Of a DNA stretch of 64,000 nucleotides, positions 35,404 through 45,142 are shown piece by piece; position 1 is the first letter of the stretch, and each line of letters opens with the position of its first letter. The translations under genes were made by a program, and so were the position numbers. Location: assembly GCF_000355765.4 (NCBI RefSeq), contig NZ_CP021106.3, positions 2,513,137 to 2,577,136 of the forward strand. The letters run 5' to 3'. The stretch comes from Nitrosospira lacus (GTDB taxonomy: Bacteria > Pseudomonadota > Gammaproteobacteria > Burkholderiales > Nitrosomonadaceae). The notes under the pieces are model-generated. The model was not told the origin of the DNA. It did not search any database and saw nothing but the letters and a program-made list of their open reading frames with translations.

Positions 35404-37195
35404 GCAGCACATTCGTAATTTTTCCATCATTGCCCATATCGACCATGGTAAATCCACCCTGGCGGACCGCATCATCCATTTATGCGGCGGCCTTTCAGAT
35501 CGAGAAATGGAGGCGCAGGTATTGGATTCCATGGACCTGGAGCGCGAGCGTGGAATTACCATCAAAGCACAGACCGCCGCTCTGGAATATAAGGCGCGCG
35601 ATGGCAACGTATACTTGCTGAACCTGATCGATACGCCGGGGCATGTGGATTTCTCTTACGAAGTGTCGCGTTCTCTCGCCGCGTGCGAAGGTGCGCTCCT
35701 GGTGGTGGATGCGTCACAAGGCGTGGAAGCGCAGACCGTCGCCAATTGCTATACCGCAATCGAGCAGGGTGTGGAAGTGGTGCCGGTGCTGAACAAGATC
35801 GATCTGCCCGCTGCCGAACCGGAACGCGTAATCAAGGAAATAGAAGACATCATTGGCATAGACGCTCAACATGCGGTGCATGCCAGCGCCAAAACCGGTG
35901 TGGGCGTGGAAGATATCCTGGATGCGGTCATCTCACGCATCCCCCCTCCGAAGGGAGACCCCTCGGCGCCCTTGAAGGCGCTGATTATCGATTCGTGGTT
36001 TGATAATTACGTAGGTGTAGTCATGCTGGTGCGGGTACTGGATGGGGTGCTCAGACCGAGGGACAGGATATTGCTCATGGCCAGCAAGGCCGTTCATCTG
36101 TGTGAGCAGGTTGGGGTATTCACGCCCAAATCAAAAAACCGGGAATCGCTGAGTGCCGGTGAAGTCGGCTTCATTATTTCCGGTATCAAGGAATTGAAAT
36201 CCGCGAAAGTGGGCGATACCGTAACATTGGCGGATCGCCCCGCTGCCCAGCCGATGCTCGGTTTCAAGGAAATAAAACCCCAGGTATTCGCCGGACTTTA
36301 TCCGGTGGAATCCAATCAGTACGATGCTTTGCGCGATGCGCTGGAGAAACTGAAGCTCAACGATTCATCCCTGCAGTATGAACCCGAGACGTCGCAGGCG
36401 TTGGGTTTTGGTTTCCGTTGCGGCTTCCTCGGTCTTCTGCATCTTGATATTGTCCAGGAGAGACTGGAACGCGAATACGGGATGGATCTCATCACCACCG
36501 CGCCTACGGTGATATATCAGATAGTGATGCGCGACGGAACGATCATGGAAATCGATAATCCATCGCGAATGCCCGATCTCTCCAAAATAGAAGAAATCCG
36601 CGAACCGATCATTACCGCCACCATACTTGTTCCACAGGAATACGTGGGATCGGTCATTACGCTATGCATCAGCAAGCGCGGAATACAGAAAAATATGCAA
36701 TATATGGGCAGACAGGTGATGCTGACCTACGAGATGCCGCTCAATGAAGTTGTCATGGACTTTTTTGACAAGTTAAAATCCACTAGTCGCGGCTATGCCT
36801 CGCTGGATTATGAATTCAGGGAGTTTCGCGCCTCCGATCTGGTCAAGCTGGATATCCTCATCAATAGCGAAAAAGTGGATGCACTCTCGCTCATCGTGCA
36901 TCGCGCCAATAGTCAGTACCGGGGGCGTGAACTCGCGCAGAAAATGCGCGAACTGATTCCGCGGCAAATGTTCGATATCGCGGTACAAGCCGCCATCGGC
37001 GCGCACATCATCGCCAGGGAAAGTATCAAGGCATTGCGAAAAAACGTGCTCGCCAAGTGTTACGGCGGGGACATTTCCCGTAAACGCAAGCTGCTGGAAA
37101 AACAGAAAGCGGGGAAAAAACGCATGAAGCAGGTGGGCAATGTTGAAATTCCGCAGGAAGCTTTTCTTGCAATTCTGCAGGTGGGCGACAAGTAG
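35402..37195 (+). CDS. lepA: Elongation factor 4 (LepA)
   Basis: This 597-residue translational GTPase back-translocates or remodels ribosomes and influences 30S maturation. G1 is [10 protein letters not shown]2 lies in [14 protein letters not shown]3 is DTPGHVDF and G4 NKIDLP. Domains II-V and the LepA-specific C-terminal domain ([20 protein letters not shown]) follow. I give [10 protein letters not shown] as the start; an ATG three bases earlier is equally possible. No well-spaced ribosome site is visible because the end of a family 2 repeat occupies the leader. lepB follows after 51 bases. Confidence 0.96.
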   Translation: MQHIRNFSIIAHIDHGKSTLADRIIHLCGGLSDREMEAQVLDSMDLERERGITIKAQTAALEYKARDGNVYLLNLIDTPGHVDFSYEVSRSLAACEGALLVVDASQGVEAQTVANCYTAIEQGVEVVPVLNKIDLPAAEPERVIKEIEDIIGIDAQHAVHASAKTGVGVEDILDAVISRIPPPKGDPSAPLKALIIDSWFDNYVGVVMLVRVLDGVLRPRDRILLMASKAVHLCEQVGVFTPKSKNRESLSAGEVGFIISGIKELKSAKVGDTVTLADRPAAQPMLGFKEIKPQVFAGLYPVESNQYDALRDALEKLKLNDSSLQYEPETSQALGFGFRCGFLGLLHLDIVQERLEREYGMDLITTAPTVIYQIVMRDGTIMEIDNPSRMPDLSKIEEIREPIITATILVPQEYVGSVITLCISKRGIQKNMQYMGRQVMLTYEMPLNEVVMDFFDKLKSTSRGYASLDYEFREFRASDLVKLDILINSEKVDALSLIVHRANSQYRGRELAQKMRELIPRQMFDIAVQAAIGAHIIARESIKALRKNVLAKCYGGDISRKRKLLEKQKAGKKRMKQVGNVEIPQEAFLAILQVGDK

Positions 37196-37246
37196 CGAAT
37201 TAGTATGACACTGGGCACCATCTATATAAAGAAGAAGGAATAGGGA

Positions 37247-38050
37247 ATGAATTTTCCTCTCATCATGCTGATACTGCTGGTAATCACCGGGGGTATTTCG
37301 TTGCTTGATCGCTTCGCGCTGAGGCGCCACCGTGCGCCGGAATCCCAGGGACCGTGGTGGGTGGAGTATCCTAAAAGTTTTTTCCCGGTTATCCTTATCG
37401 TGTTCTTCTTGCGTTCATTCCTGGTGGAACCTTTCAAGATTCCATCGGGCTCGATGATCCCCACGCTGCTGGTGGGAGATTTCATCCTCGTCAACAAATA
37501 CACCTATGGCATTCGCCTGCCGGTCGCCAACGTTAAGATAATGCCCGTAAACGAACCCCGGCGAGGCGAAGTAATGGTGTTCCGTTACCCGGAGAATCCA
37601 TCCATGGATTATATTAAACGCATCATCGGCGTGCCGGGGGACACGGTTACTTATCGTGATAAGCAGCTGACTATCAATAATATTCCGGTGAAAATGGCAT
37701 CGGATGGCGAGTACACATATATAGAATCCGGTTTGAATTACGTTTACAGCCGGCGCTTTCATGAATCGATGGGTGAACAAAGCCACAGCATCCTTATCAA
37801 CCCGGAAGTTCCCGATATGCATATTGCCGGAGTACGTCCGTTCCCGCACCGCGAAAACTGCTCCTACAATGACAGAGGATTTACCTGCAAGGTACCCGAG
37901 GGAAATTATTTCACAATGGGCGACAATCGCGATAGCAGCAGCGATAGCCGGTACTGGGGATTTGTGCCGGAACAAAATATTGTCGGTAAGGCATTCATGA
38001 TCTGGTGGAACTTCAGTGACCTGACCCGTATCGGATTGTCCATTAAATAG
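37247..38050 (+). CDS. lepB: Signal peptidase I
   Basis: This 267-residue inner-membrane protease removes signal peptides from exported proteins. It has two N-terminal membrane helices (FPLIMLILLVITGGISLL and FFPVILIVFFLRSF). The catalytic serine S69 lies in PSGSMIPTLLVGD and the lysine K124 in DYIKRIIGVPGD. The box E-type motif GDNRDSSSDSRYWGFVPEQN is near the C terminus. AAGGAATAGGGA precedes the ATG. It belongs to the conserved lepA-lepB-rnc-era-recO cluster. Confidence 0.96.
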   Translation: MNFPLIMLILLVITGGISLLDRFALRRHRAPESQGPWWVEYPKSFFPVILIVFFLRSFLVEPFKIPSGSMIPTLLVGDFILVNKYTYGIRLPVANVKIMPVNEPRRGEVMVFRYPENPSMDYIKRIIGVPGDTVTYRDKQLTINNIPVKMASDGEYTYIESGLNYVYSRRFHESMGEQSHSILINPEVPDMHIAGVRPFPHRENCSYNDRGFTCKVPEGNYFTMGDNRDSSSDSRYWGFVPEQNIVGKAFMIWWNFSDLTRIGLSIK

Positions 38051-38130
38051 CAGGAACAAAATATCCATTCAATCTTGTCTCATCGTTTCGTCGCTCTTCG
38101 GCCTGAATTCGCCAGTTGGAAGGGTCGGCG

Positions 38131-38165
38131 AACAGCCTGTCCGGCATATCGGACTTTGAGAATCT
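38131..38165 (+). repeat. Repeat family 1, left-end fragment F
   Basis: AACAGCCTGTCCGGCATATC followed by GGACTTTGAGAATC matches the family 1 left end with a short insertion; no interior or right end follows. It lies between lepB and rnc, where a DUF4845 gene is often found in related bacteria. Confidence 0.4.
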
Positions 38166-38182
38166 CCGTCACTCATTAACAG

Positions 38183-38857
38183 ATGGCCAGCAACATACTT
38201 TGCCGGAAAATCGGCTATGCCTTTAATCATCCGAAGTTGCTACGTCAGGCACTTACCCATCGCAGCCATAGCCTGCCGCATAATGAGCGTCTTGAATTTC
38301 TTGGTGACAGCATACTCAACTGCGCAGTTGCTGGGTTGATATTCAGGCGGTTTCCCGACGTGACCGAGGGTGATTTATCGCGAATACGTGCCAATCTTGT
38401 CAATCAGCAGGCATTGGCCGAATTGGCGCAAACGCTCGAGTTGGGCGGATTGATCAGATTCGGTGAGGGGGAGCTCAAAAGCGGCGGAGATCGACGCCCC
38501 TCGATACTCGCCGATACGCTGGAAGCGGTTCTGGGAGCAATTTATCTTGATGGAGGTTTTCCGGAAGCCGAGAGAGTTGTCGTCAGTCTTTTCACTCCCC
38601 TGCTCCAGGGACTGGATCCGCAGATACTGAGCAAAGACCCCAAGACCCTCTTGCAGGAGTACCTGCAGAGCCGCAGACTGGCCCTCCCGCAATATATTGT
38701 TGTCGCCGCCACGGGCGAAGCCCACCAGCAACAATTTCAGGTGGAATGCGTGGTTCCGAAACCGTCCCTTCGCACTGCGGGAACAGGCGCCTCTCGCCGC
38801 AGCGCCGAGCAGGAAGCAGCCAGGCAAGCTTATGAACAGCTCCAAACACAAAATTAG
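38183..38857 (+). CDS. rnc: Ribonuclease III
   Basis: This 224-residue double-stranded-RNA endonuclease matures rRNA and some mRNAs. The signature [20 protein letters not shown] lies near residue 35, the second metal-site region [17 protein letters not shown] near residue 112, and the C-terminal dsRNA-binding domain ([20 protein letters not shown] to [15 protein letters not shown]) is complete. Its position before era and recO is standard. Confidence 0.96.
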   Translation: MASNILCRKIGYAFNHPKLLRQALTHRSHSLPHNERLEFLGDSILNCAVAGLIFRRFPDVTEGDLSRIRANLVNQQALAELAQTLELGGLIRFGEGELKSGGDRRPSILADTLEAVLGAIYLDGGFPEAERVVVSLFTPLLQGLDPQILSKDPKTLLQEYLQSRRLALPQYIVVAATGEAHQQQFQVECVVPKPSLRTAGTGASRRSAEQEAARQAYEQLQTQN

Positions 38858-38867
38858 GCGATTACGG

Positions 38868-38939
38868 ATGAGGCGAATGATCCCTGCTGTATTTCTTGTG
38901 ACGACCTCGTCATTTTCCACCGGTTGCTCCCAGCGATGA
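38868..38939 (+). CDS. Mini reading frame with lipoprotein-like leader, coupled to era
   Basis: A 23-codon frame, [20 protein letters not shown] then SQR, resembles a lipoprotein signal peptide with a lipobox-like STGC at its end. Its TGA overlaps the era ATG in an ATGA junction. It may be a coupling leader that lets ribosomes reach era, the leftover of a lost lipoprotein gene, or chance. No clear ribosome site precedes it. Confidence 0.3.
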   Translation: MRRMIPAVFLVTTSSFSTGCSQR

Positions 38940-39841
38940 CCACCGATCCTGATTATCGTAGCGGCTATGTCGCCATCGTAGGGCGCCCCAATGTCGGCAA
39001 ATCCACCTTGCTCAATAATTTGGTTGGCCAGAAGGTCAGCATTACTTCAAAAAAATCGCAAACCACCCGCCATCGCATCCATGGCATTTTCACCGATGCG
39101 CAATCCCAGTTCATTTTTGTCGATACTCCCGGTTTCCAGACGCAATATACAAATCGTTTGCACAGCACCATGAACCGGGCGGTTATCCAGAGTATGCGGG
39201 ATGTGGATGTGGTGATACTGGTGATCGAGGCATTGCGTTTCGATGATCGGGACAAGCTTGTGGTAAAGCTCTTGCCTGCCATGGATCGGCCGGACAAGCC
39301 GGTAATTCTTGTTGTCAACAAGGTGGATCGCCTTGCCGATAAATCGCGGTTGCTTCCATTCCTTGAAAAAATGGCAAAGGAATACGCATTCGCGGCGATC
39401 ATACCGGTGAGCGCGGAGAAAGGAACGCAACTCGCGGATTTGATACGAACAGTCCGGTCGTATTTGCCGCAGAATCCGCCATTGTTCGACGAAGGTGAAG
39501 TCACCGACCGTAGTGAGCAGTTTATTGCCGCCGAACTGGTTCGAGAAAAGCTGTTTCGCCTGTTGGGAGAAGAAATCCCCTATTCCACCAGCGTCATCAT
39601 CGATCAATTCACAATGGAGGGTGAATTACGTAAAATTCATGCCTCCATTATTGTGGACAAGACCAATCAAAAAGCGATCGTTATTGGCAAGGATGGAGAG
39701 AAACTCAAGCTGATTGCCACACAGGCGCGCAAGGACATGGAACAGAATTTCGGTGGCAAGGTATATCTCAAGGTTTGGGTAAAAGTGAAAAGCGGCTGGG
39801 CCGACGATGCGCGGGCATTGAAAAGCCTGGGATATGAGTAA
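38936..39841 (+). CDS. era: GTPase Era
   Basis: This 301-residue essential GTPase chaperones 16S rRNA 3' maturation. G1 is [10 protein letters not shown]3 DTPGFQ, G4 NKVDRL, and the C-terminal KH domain has the segment [21 protein letters not shown] chose ATG 38936 ([15 protein letters not shown]); the frame is open from a TTG at 38924. No good ribosome site is visible, so translation may be coupled to the mini frame that overlaps its start or to rnc. Confidence 0.95.
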   Translation: MTTDPDYRSGYVAIVGRPNVGKSTLLNNLVGQKVSITSKKSQTTRHRIHGIFTDAQSQFIFVDTPGFQTQYTNRLHSTMNRAVIQSMRDVDVVILVIEALRFDDRDKLVVKLLPAMDRPDKPVILVVNKVDRLADKSRLLPFLEKMAKEYAFAAIIPVSAEKGTQLADLIRTVRSYLPQNPPLFDEGEVTDRSEQFIAAELVREKLFRLLGEEIPYSTSVIIDQFTMEGELRKIHASIIVDKTNQKAIVIGKDGEKLKLIATQARKDMEQNFGGKVYLKVWVKVKSGWADDARALKSLGYE

Positions 39842-39862
39842 TCCCCCACTGCCACTAAAATA

Positions 39863-40591
39863 ATGATTGCGGATACACAACGGCAAGATGCCCAGCCCGC
39901 GTTCGTGCTGCATGCTTATCCCTACCGCGAAACCAGCCTCGTGGTGGAAGCTTTCACTCGCGGCTTCGGCAGAGTGCCACTTGTGGCGAAAGGCGCCAAG
40001 CGCCCCGGATCCGCACTCAGGGGATTATTGCGGGCGTTTCAGCCTCTGCTGCTGACCTGGGGAGGCAAATCCGAATTACGCACGCTGCACAAGGCGGAAT
40101 GGCAAGGCGGCCAGATGCCGTTGCAGGGGACGGCTCTGATCTGTGGTTTCTATCTCAACGAACTGCTTGTGCGGTTATTACATCGTCATGATCCCCATGA
40201 ACAATTATTTGCCTACTATCAGGAAACGTTGGAGGCATTGAGTACCGAGAAGGATTACATTCCCATCCTGCGGCGCTTCGAGCAACGCATGTTGCAAGAA
40301 TTGGGCTACGCCTTGACGCTCAATCATGACGTCGCATCCGGCAAGCCCACGACGCCGAATGAAGACTATTGTTATGAAATCGAGCGCGGACCGGTGGCCT
40401 GGGATGAGAACAATACCGGCCACGGCTTGCAGTTGCGTGGCAAAACCTTGCTGGACATGGAACAAGGGGATTATTCGAACCTTGTGACCCGGCAACAGAG
40501 CAAGGCACTGATGCGCTACATACTCAACCACTATCTCGGCGACCAGCCTTTGCACACTCGGCAATTGCTGATAGATCTCCAGCAATTATGA
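39863..40591 (+). CDS. recO: DNA repair protein RecO
   Basis: This 242-residue recombination mediator helps RecR load RecA onto SSB-coated DNA. The N-terminal OB-fold shows AFVLHAYPYRETSLVVEAFT and RGFGRVPLVAKGAKRPGSAL. The helical middle has GFYLNELLVRLLHRHDPHEQ and the C terminus RYILNHYLGDQPLHTRQLL. The gene is complete. In related bacteria pdxJ follows directly; here 7.3 kb of foreign-looking DNA intervenes. Confidence 0.94.
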   Translation: MIADTQRQDAQPAFVLHAYPYRETSLVVEAFTRGFGRVPLVAKGAKRPGSALRGLLRAFQPLLLTWGGKSELRTLHKAEWQGGQMPLQGTALICGFYLNELLVRLLHRHDPHEQLFAYYQETLEALSTEKDYIPILRRFEQRMLQELGYALTLNHDVASGKPTTPNEDYCYEIERGPVAWDENNTGHGLQLRGKTLLDMEQGDYSNLVTRQQSKALMRYILNHYLGDQPLHTRQLLIDLQQL

Positions 40592-40679
40592 CACTCAATG
40601 CCAACCTCGCCGACACCGGGCGCAGTACCACCCCGAACGCAACAGTGCAAAAGACCACGGCGGCGGCGAGGTCCACCAT

Positions 40680-41422
40680 TGTCGTCGTCTATCTCACCCT
40701 TCCCAGTATTAGCCCAAGCCCGCAAGTCTGTGCTGGAAGCCTTTTTCAAGGCGCATAACCTACGTTCCGCCACGCTCATTGACGCGCGAATCGAAGCGAT
40801 CAAAGCGTCAAAGCCGTTGACCCAGGACGTTGCCATTATCACGCCGCATCGTTTACTGGCGGCTGGTGCTGGTCAAGCAGATACGCATTACGTTGCAGGC
40901 CATTCATCGTTTTGACCAGGGTCTGCCGGACTATGTACTTTTCAATAATTTGCCCGGTGCCGGTCAAGTTCTGGCGCCACGCCTGCTTGCAGCCTTTGGT
41001 GAACAGCGTGAACGCTATGCAACTGCCGATGAATTGCAAATGTATTCGGGTATTGCGCCGGTCCTTGAAAGAAGCAGTCAAAAAAGCTGGGTACATTGGC
41101 GGTTGCGGTGTCCAAAGTTTGTACGGCAACGTTTGTTGAATGGGCTGCGCAAACCGTTAATAAATCTTTTTGGGCAGGCGCTTTTTACCAGCAGCAGCGG
41201 GGAAAAGGCAGCTCTCATCAAGCTGCCTTGCGCGCACTGGCATTCAAATGGATTCGGATCCTTTTCCGTTGCTGGAAAAATCGCACACCTTATGATGAAT
41301 TCAAGTACCTGAATGCGCTGAAAAAACGCGGCTCACCGTTACTCGCAATACTCGGCGCAGAGAACCCGGAACCAAAATTGCAAAAGTGTAAAAGGGAGAA
41401 TCCATGTACATTCACGCCTTGA
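40680..41422 (+). pseudogene. IS110-family transposase remnant (C-terminal part, frameshifted)
   Basis: Three consecutive pieces in different frames reconstruct the Transposase_20 half of an IS110 transposase: VLAQARKSVLEAFFKAHNLR to RLLAAG; then FNNLPGAGQVLAPRLLAAFG with YSGIAPVLERSSQKSWVHWR; then TFVEWAAQTVNKSFWAGAFY with ALAFKWIRILFRCWKNRTPY and YLNALKKRGSPLL. Frame changes fall near 40860 and 41120. The N-terminal DEDD catalytic part is missing, so it cannot move by itself. It marks the left edge of the island inserted after recO. Confidence 0.85.
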
Positions 41423-41648
41423 CGGATCAACTCTGTCACCCGCACAGAGGATGGAGGGCGTTATGAGGAGATTGGCGCGGAAGCTAGTAGGCTCAGAAAG
41501 TAGATTAAGGTGCGGCCTGCAAACTTTGCGGGTCAACACGCCATGACAGGCAAAAAGCGCACTGCAACGTAGTTGGCGGGGCCTGGAATGAGCGGCAAAC
41601 GGGGAAGCGGAAGATTTATGAGCTGTCATTTACGATTAATATGAGCAC

Positions 41649-42236
41649 ATGACTTACTCGCTTCTGAAGCTTGCTCATGTGTTGGGTGCCATATTAATTG
41701 GAGGGGGTCTTATCGCTGTTTGGCTTTCGGATCTACGGTCGCGTCAGCTCCGCGAATTGCCTCAGTTCGCAGAAGCTGTTCGGAATATCGCTGTCTTTTA
41801 TGACGGCGTCGTTGTGCCCGGCGCGATCCTTCTTCTTGTCTCAGGGACGTGGATGATTATCGAGTTTTTTGATGGATGGAGTTTCGTCAAAATACCGTGG
41901 TTGGCTGGAATGGTATTTCTCTTTGCCTTCGAGTTTATTGAGGGAAATACCATAACCAGGCTCTATTTCATGCGGTTACGTCGGCTAACGGGCGATGCGT
42001 TGAAAGCAGGCGTTTTCACACCGGCGCTTGAGCAAGCACGGGCGGAGAACTTGCCTACATTCACGCATTTCCTTGATCTCCCACTGCTATTTTTGATCGT
42101 AGCTCTCGGCGTCATAAAGCCGGATACATGGGCGCTATTTATCTCTGGATCTGTGATAGCCGTCTTGGCTGCAAGCATTCTTACGCTTTACATTCCGAGG
42201 CTCTACCGGAGTATGGAGGAGAGCAAAAGTGAGTGA
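41649..42236 (+). CDS. DUF2269-family integral membrane protein
   Basis: This 195-residue protein has four to five membrane helices. It begins LLKLAHVLGAILIGGGLIAV, a typical DUF2269 N terminus with a conserved histidine, and contains YDGVVVPGAILLLVSGTWMI and LPLLFLIVALGVIKPDTW. The function of the family is unknown. It lies inside the island between IS110 debris and the sulfur-related regulator/permease group, on the opposite strand to the latter. Confidence 0.8.
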   Translation: MTYSLLKLAHVLGAILIGGGLIAVWLSDLRSRQLRELPQFAEAVRNIAVFYDGVVVPGAILLLVSGTWMIIEFFDGWSFVKIPWLAGMVFLFAFEFIEGNTITRLYFMRLRRLTGDALKAGVFTPALEQARAENLPTFTHFLDLPLLFLIVALGVIKPDTWALFISGSVIAVLAASILTLYIPRLYRSMEESKSE

Positions 42237-42371
42237 TGAAATCCCTATGGAGGTCAAGATGTGTTCCAGTGCCAGATCCAATCCACCGAGAGCGGTCTCG
42301 TGGCCACACCCCTTCCGCAAGATTGCCGTTCCAGGATCTGCGTAACGGAGCTAACGCCGGGGCTATCTCCA

Positions 42372-42571
42372 TCAGGAGTAGCCCCTTGATGGACCAACGC
42401 AGGGCGCGAGTGCCCAGGCCGGCTGGTAGTAATGCTTGTCATTCGGTTCGACAATCGCAATCCTGAGCGATGATCGTTTGCGAAGAAGACTTGCTGTGAC
42501 GTCAATACCCGCCGAACCCCCGCCCACCACGACGACATCGAAGGCGTCGCTCCAAATCGAACATCGGACTA
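42372..42571 (-). pseudogene. Truncated FAD-dependent oxidoreductase (sulfide:quinone reductase-like)
   Basis: The minus-strand frame holds a Rossmann FAD-binding start, FDVVVVGGGSAGIDVTASLL, and continues RKRSSLRIAIVEPNDKHYYQ and PAWAL. These are hallmarks of the sulfide:quinone oxidoreductase-like flavoproteins (EPxxxHYYQPxWT). It then loses homology and stops, and no ATG precedes it in frame. Only about 55 of some 400 residues remain. It follows the BigR-like gene, where such enzymes belong to the regulated operon. Confidence 0.75.
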
Positions 42572-42901
42572 TGGGTGCTGCTTTTTGCCGCAATAAACGC
42601 TATATAGCGTCTGCATGATTTGAACTACTTCAACACTGACCAAACTATAGATAATGTATTTCCCCTTCCGCTCGGTGGTGACGAGCCCTTCATCCCGCAG
42701 CACCGTCAACTGCTGCGAAAGCGTTGGTTGCCGAATACCCAACTGCTCTTCCAATTCACCGACATTTCTGGCGCCTTGAATGAGCTGACATAAAATGAGC
42801 AGCCTGTCTTCGTTCGCCAATACCTTCAGCATCGCGCATGCCAGGAATGCGGATGCCCGCATGGCCGGGATACTCAGGAAATCTGATTCCAATTTCACCA
42901 T
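42569..42901 (-). CDS. ArsR-family regulator, BigR/SqrR-like persulfide sensor
   Basis: This 110-residue winged-helix repressor has a recognition helix in IRQPTLSQQLTVLRDEGLVT and a wing ERKGKYIIYSLV. Two cysteines occupy the positions used by BigR/SqrR to sense reactive sulfur: one in DRLLILCQLIQGA and one near the end in YSVYCGKK; a further Cys lies in FLACAMLKVL. Such proteins derepress sulfide-detoxifying genes when persulfides bridge the cysteines. The gene follows two YeeE/YedE-type genes on the same strand and precedes a truncated flavoprotein. GAGAGG precedes the start. Confidence 0.85.
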   Translation of the reverse strand: MVKLESDFLSIPAMRASAFLACAMLKVLANEDRLLILCQLIQGARNVGELEEQLGIRQPTLSQQLTVLRDEGLVTTERKGKYIIYSLVSVEVVQIMQTLYSVYCGKKQHP

Positions 42902-42965
42902 TGACCTCTCTCAAACCCAGTCTTGCAATGCCACAACAATTAAAGCCCCATCCAGACCCAAGGAG

Positions 42966-43478
42966 TTACTTCTTAACATATCCCGCCTCATCATGACTTG
43001 GCGGACGGCCTGATACCGTGCTTGCAATATCATTATGCGGGTTCCGCATTCCAAAAAAACCGATAAACCGGTGTCTCTCCAGAATTTCAAAAATTCCCAT
43101 TCCCAGCAGCATGGCGGCAACAAATACCATGCCTTTGACACTGCCGCTCCCAACGAGAACCAGGGCAGGACCCGGACATATCCCTGCCATGCCCCAGCCC
43201 ATACCAAATGCGAGACTCCCCAGTACCAGCCTTTTATCGATTACGCGCGAAGTGGGCAGGTTGATGGGAAATCCCAGGTAACTGCGGTCACGCTTGCCGG
43301 CCATGGCGAACGCCACCGAACCGACGCCAATGGCCCCCGCCATCACCAGCGCGAGGGAGGGATCCCACGCTCCCGCGACATCGAGAAATGCCAGGACTTT
43401 GCCAGGGTTTGCCATTCCTGCAAGAATCAACCCCAACCCAAAAATCAGACCCGATACCCATGCCGTGATGTTGATCAT
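42966..43478 (-). CDS. YeeE/YedE-family sulfur transport half-protein (YedE-like)
   Basis: The 170-residue product has about four membrane helices with the family motifs GLIFGLGLILAGMANPGKVL, AFLDVAGAWDPSLALVMAGA and AFGMGWGMAGICPGPALVLV; the conserved Cys lies in GICPGP. Pairs of such half-proteins form a membrane channel thought to carry thiosulfate or similar sulfur compounds (PmpA/PmpB in BigR operons). A good ribosome site (GGAGGG) precedes it, 18 bases after the YeeE-like gene. Confidence 0.88.
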   Translation of the reverse strand: MINITAWVSGLIFGLGLILAGMANPGKVLAFLDVAGAWDPSLALVMAGAIGVGSVAFAMAGKRDRSYLGFPINLPTSRVIDKRLVLGSLAFGMGWGMAGICPGPALVLVGSGSVKGMVFVAAMLLGMGIFEILERHRFIGFFGMRNPHNDIASTVSGRPPSHDEAGYVKK

Positions 43479-43496
43479 TTTGACGTCCCTCCAGTT

Positions 43497-43931
43497 CTAT
43501 ATCTGAAAAACGTGCCGAATCACATACACCGTGGCAAAACCCGTTCCCATAAAAACCAGGGTTGCGATCATGGAGCGCGGCGACAAGCGCGATAACCCGC
43601 AGACGCCATGTCCACTGGTGCAACCGGAACCGTAACGCGTACCCAGCCCCACCACTAACCCGGCGATTCCCATCACCGCGTAGCTGCCGTCAATGCGGAC
43701 GGCGGGCAGAGCAGCGAACAATTGCCAAACCAGCGGCGCGACGACGAGGCCTGAAATAAAAGCAACACGCCAACCCATGTCGTCCTTCTGCCCCTTGAGC
43801 ACCCCCCCCACGATGCCGGAAATCCCCGCGATCCGTCCATTCATGAGTACCAGTAATGCTACCGCCATACCGATGACCGCGCCCCCTCCCAGCGCAGACC
43901 ATGGCGTGAACTGACTCCAATTGATTAACAT
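43497..43931 (-). CDS. YeeE/YedE-family sulfur transport half-protein (YeeE-like)
   Basis: The 144-residue product has about four membrane helices, with [20 protein letters not shown], then [11 protein letters not shown], and the conserved cysteine motif [20 protein letters not shown]. It is the partner of the following YedE-like protein. AGAGGAGG lies five bases before the chosen ATG; a second ATG four bases upstream is out of frame. It is the first gene of the minus-strand sulfur group and has an AT-rich palindrome upstream. Confidence 0.88.
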   Translation of the reverse strand: MLINWSQFTPWSALGGGAVIGMAVALLVLMNGRIAGISGIVGGVLKGQKDDMGWRVAFISGLVVAPLVWQLFAALPAVRIDGSYAVMGIAGLVVGLGTRYGSGCTSGHGVCGLSRLSPRSMIATLVFMGTGFATVYVIRHVFQI

Positions 43932-43989
43932 TCATGCCTCCTCTTGCGATCCGTTAAAAACCAATCCTTCATGGAATCTATCATTATAT

Positions 43990-44006
43990 TGATACATAAT
44001 ATATCA
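43990..44006. promoter_or_regulatory. Candidate operator for the BigR-like repressor
   Basis: TGATA-CATAATA-TATCA is a perfect interrupted inverted repeat in a very AT-rich stretch (ATATTGATACATAATATATC) 59 bases upstream of the YeeE-like gene. AT-rich palindromes of this kind are bound by ArsR-family repressors such as BigR. The link to the regulator at 42569 is inferred from position. Confidence 0.45.
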
Positions 44007-44148
44007 TTATACATACTATTGCCAACATGCAGGACATGGGGATAAGATGCGATTGATCAATCGCAAGTGAGAGAAACATCAGATGGAATCAAATCAAGGT
44101 TTTTTTGATCCCCGCGACATGGACAATGAGCTACATCGGGGCACACCC

Positions 44149-44201
44149 GGCGGCCAGATGCTTTTGCAGCCGATTTCCATTAAGTCTGGCTGACTGCTGG
44201 C
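44149..44201 (+). repeat. Repeat family 1, right-half fragment E
   Basis: CGGCCAGATGCTTTTGCAGC, CGATTTCCATTAAGTC and TGGCTGACTGCTGG match the right third of family 1 elements. The left part is absent or unrecognisable. It lies between the divergent stress-protein and YeeE genes' outer ends within the island. Confidence 0.5.
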
Positions 44202-44218
44202 TGTTGAGCCGTTTTGAT

Positions 44219-45106
44219 CTACCCTATCACCAGCACATCGCAGCCTGCATCCTGTATCACGCGCGTTGTGACACCGCCAGGTAGCATCTCGTCCCGTTCG
44301 GAGCGGCCGTGCTTGCCAACGACGATCAGGTCGGGCGCAAGCGATTCTATTTTTCCCCGGATTACGGCATGAGCATGGCCGCGCTCTATAATGCCGGACA
44401 CCAAACCACTCGACGCCCCCAGTTCCGCTATGAATTGCTGCATCTCTCCGTTCTTCCGGGTTTTAATTTCAGCCTCGTAAATTTGCATCAATTTATCGTC
44501 CACGCCAGCGGAATGCAGGCTGGCTTCGAATGGCACCTCAAACGCATGCAAAACAGTAATATGCGCATGTGGAGCAATGTTCATGGCAAACCTTGCCGCC
44601 TGCCGGGAAGATTCGGAGAAGTCCACCGCTACCAGTATATTCCTGTACATGACCTCGGGTTCGCGTTTCACAATCAACAGCGGCCGAGTCAGCTTGCGCA
44701 GTACTTTATCGACGGTGGAACCGATAAACAGATCACGTACGAAACCGCCACCGTGAGCCCCCAGCACAACCAGGCCGACACCCAGCAATTCAGCGTAATG
44801 AACAATCTCGGTATAAGCGCGCCCCACATTCAGTGTCGTTGTAATAACCTGAATCCCGTATTTATCAGAAAGCTTATGTTCGATTTCAGCCAACTGCGTG
44901 CGTGACGATTCCATCAATCGCTGCTCTGTATCCAGTGGAGTCGGGTCTAGATGACGCAGCGCTTCCAGCGCAAGATTATCGATGACATGTAGCAAGTGCA
45001 GTGATTCGCAGCGCAATTCCCGAGCCAGCAGGGCGGCCCGTGCTTCGGCGCGACTCGCAAACGGGGACATGTCCGTAGCGGCCACTATTCGCTTTATTGG
45101 AAACAC
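44219..45106 (-). CDS. Tandem universal stress protein (UspA family)
   Basis: The 295-residue protein has two Usp domains. The first begins IKRIVAATDMSPFASRAEAR and contains VVLGAHGGGFVRDLFIGSTV; the second begins YRNILVAVDFSESSRQAARF and ends IVVGKHGRSERDEMLPGGVT. Both carry the G-x2-G-x9-G-S/T ATP-loop pattern in some form. It starts with GTG, seven to eight bases after AAGGAG. It is adjacent to the multicopper oxidase gene on the same strand and may share its transcript. Confidence 0.9.
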   Translation of the reverse strand: MFPIKRIVAATDMSPFASRAEARAALLARELRCESLHLLHVIDNLALEALRHLDPTPLDTEQRLMESSRTQLAEIEHKLSDKYGIQVITTTLNVGRAYTEIVHYAELLGVGLVVLGAHGGGFVRDLFIGSTVDKVLRKLTRPLLIVKREPEVMYRNILVAVDFSESSRQAARFAMNIAPHAHITVLHAFEVPFEASLHSAGVDDKLMQIYEAEIKTRKNGEMQQFIAELGASSGLVSGIIERGHAHAVIRGKIESLAPDLIVVGKHGRSERDEMLPGGVTTRVIQDAGCDVLVIG

Positions 45107-45142
45107 AGCGAGTCTCCTTCTAGAAAGGTTTCAGGAATCGGA

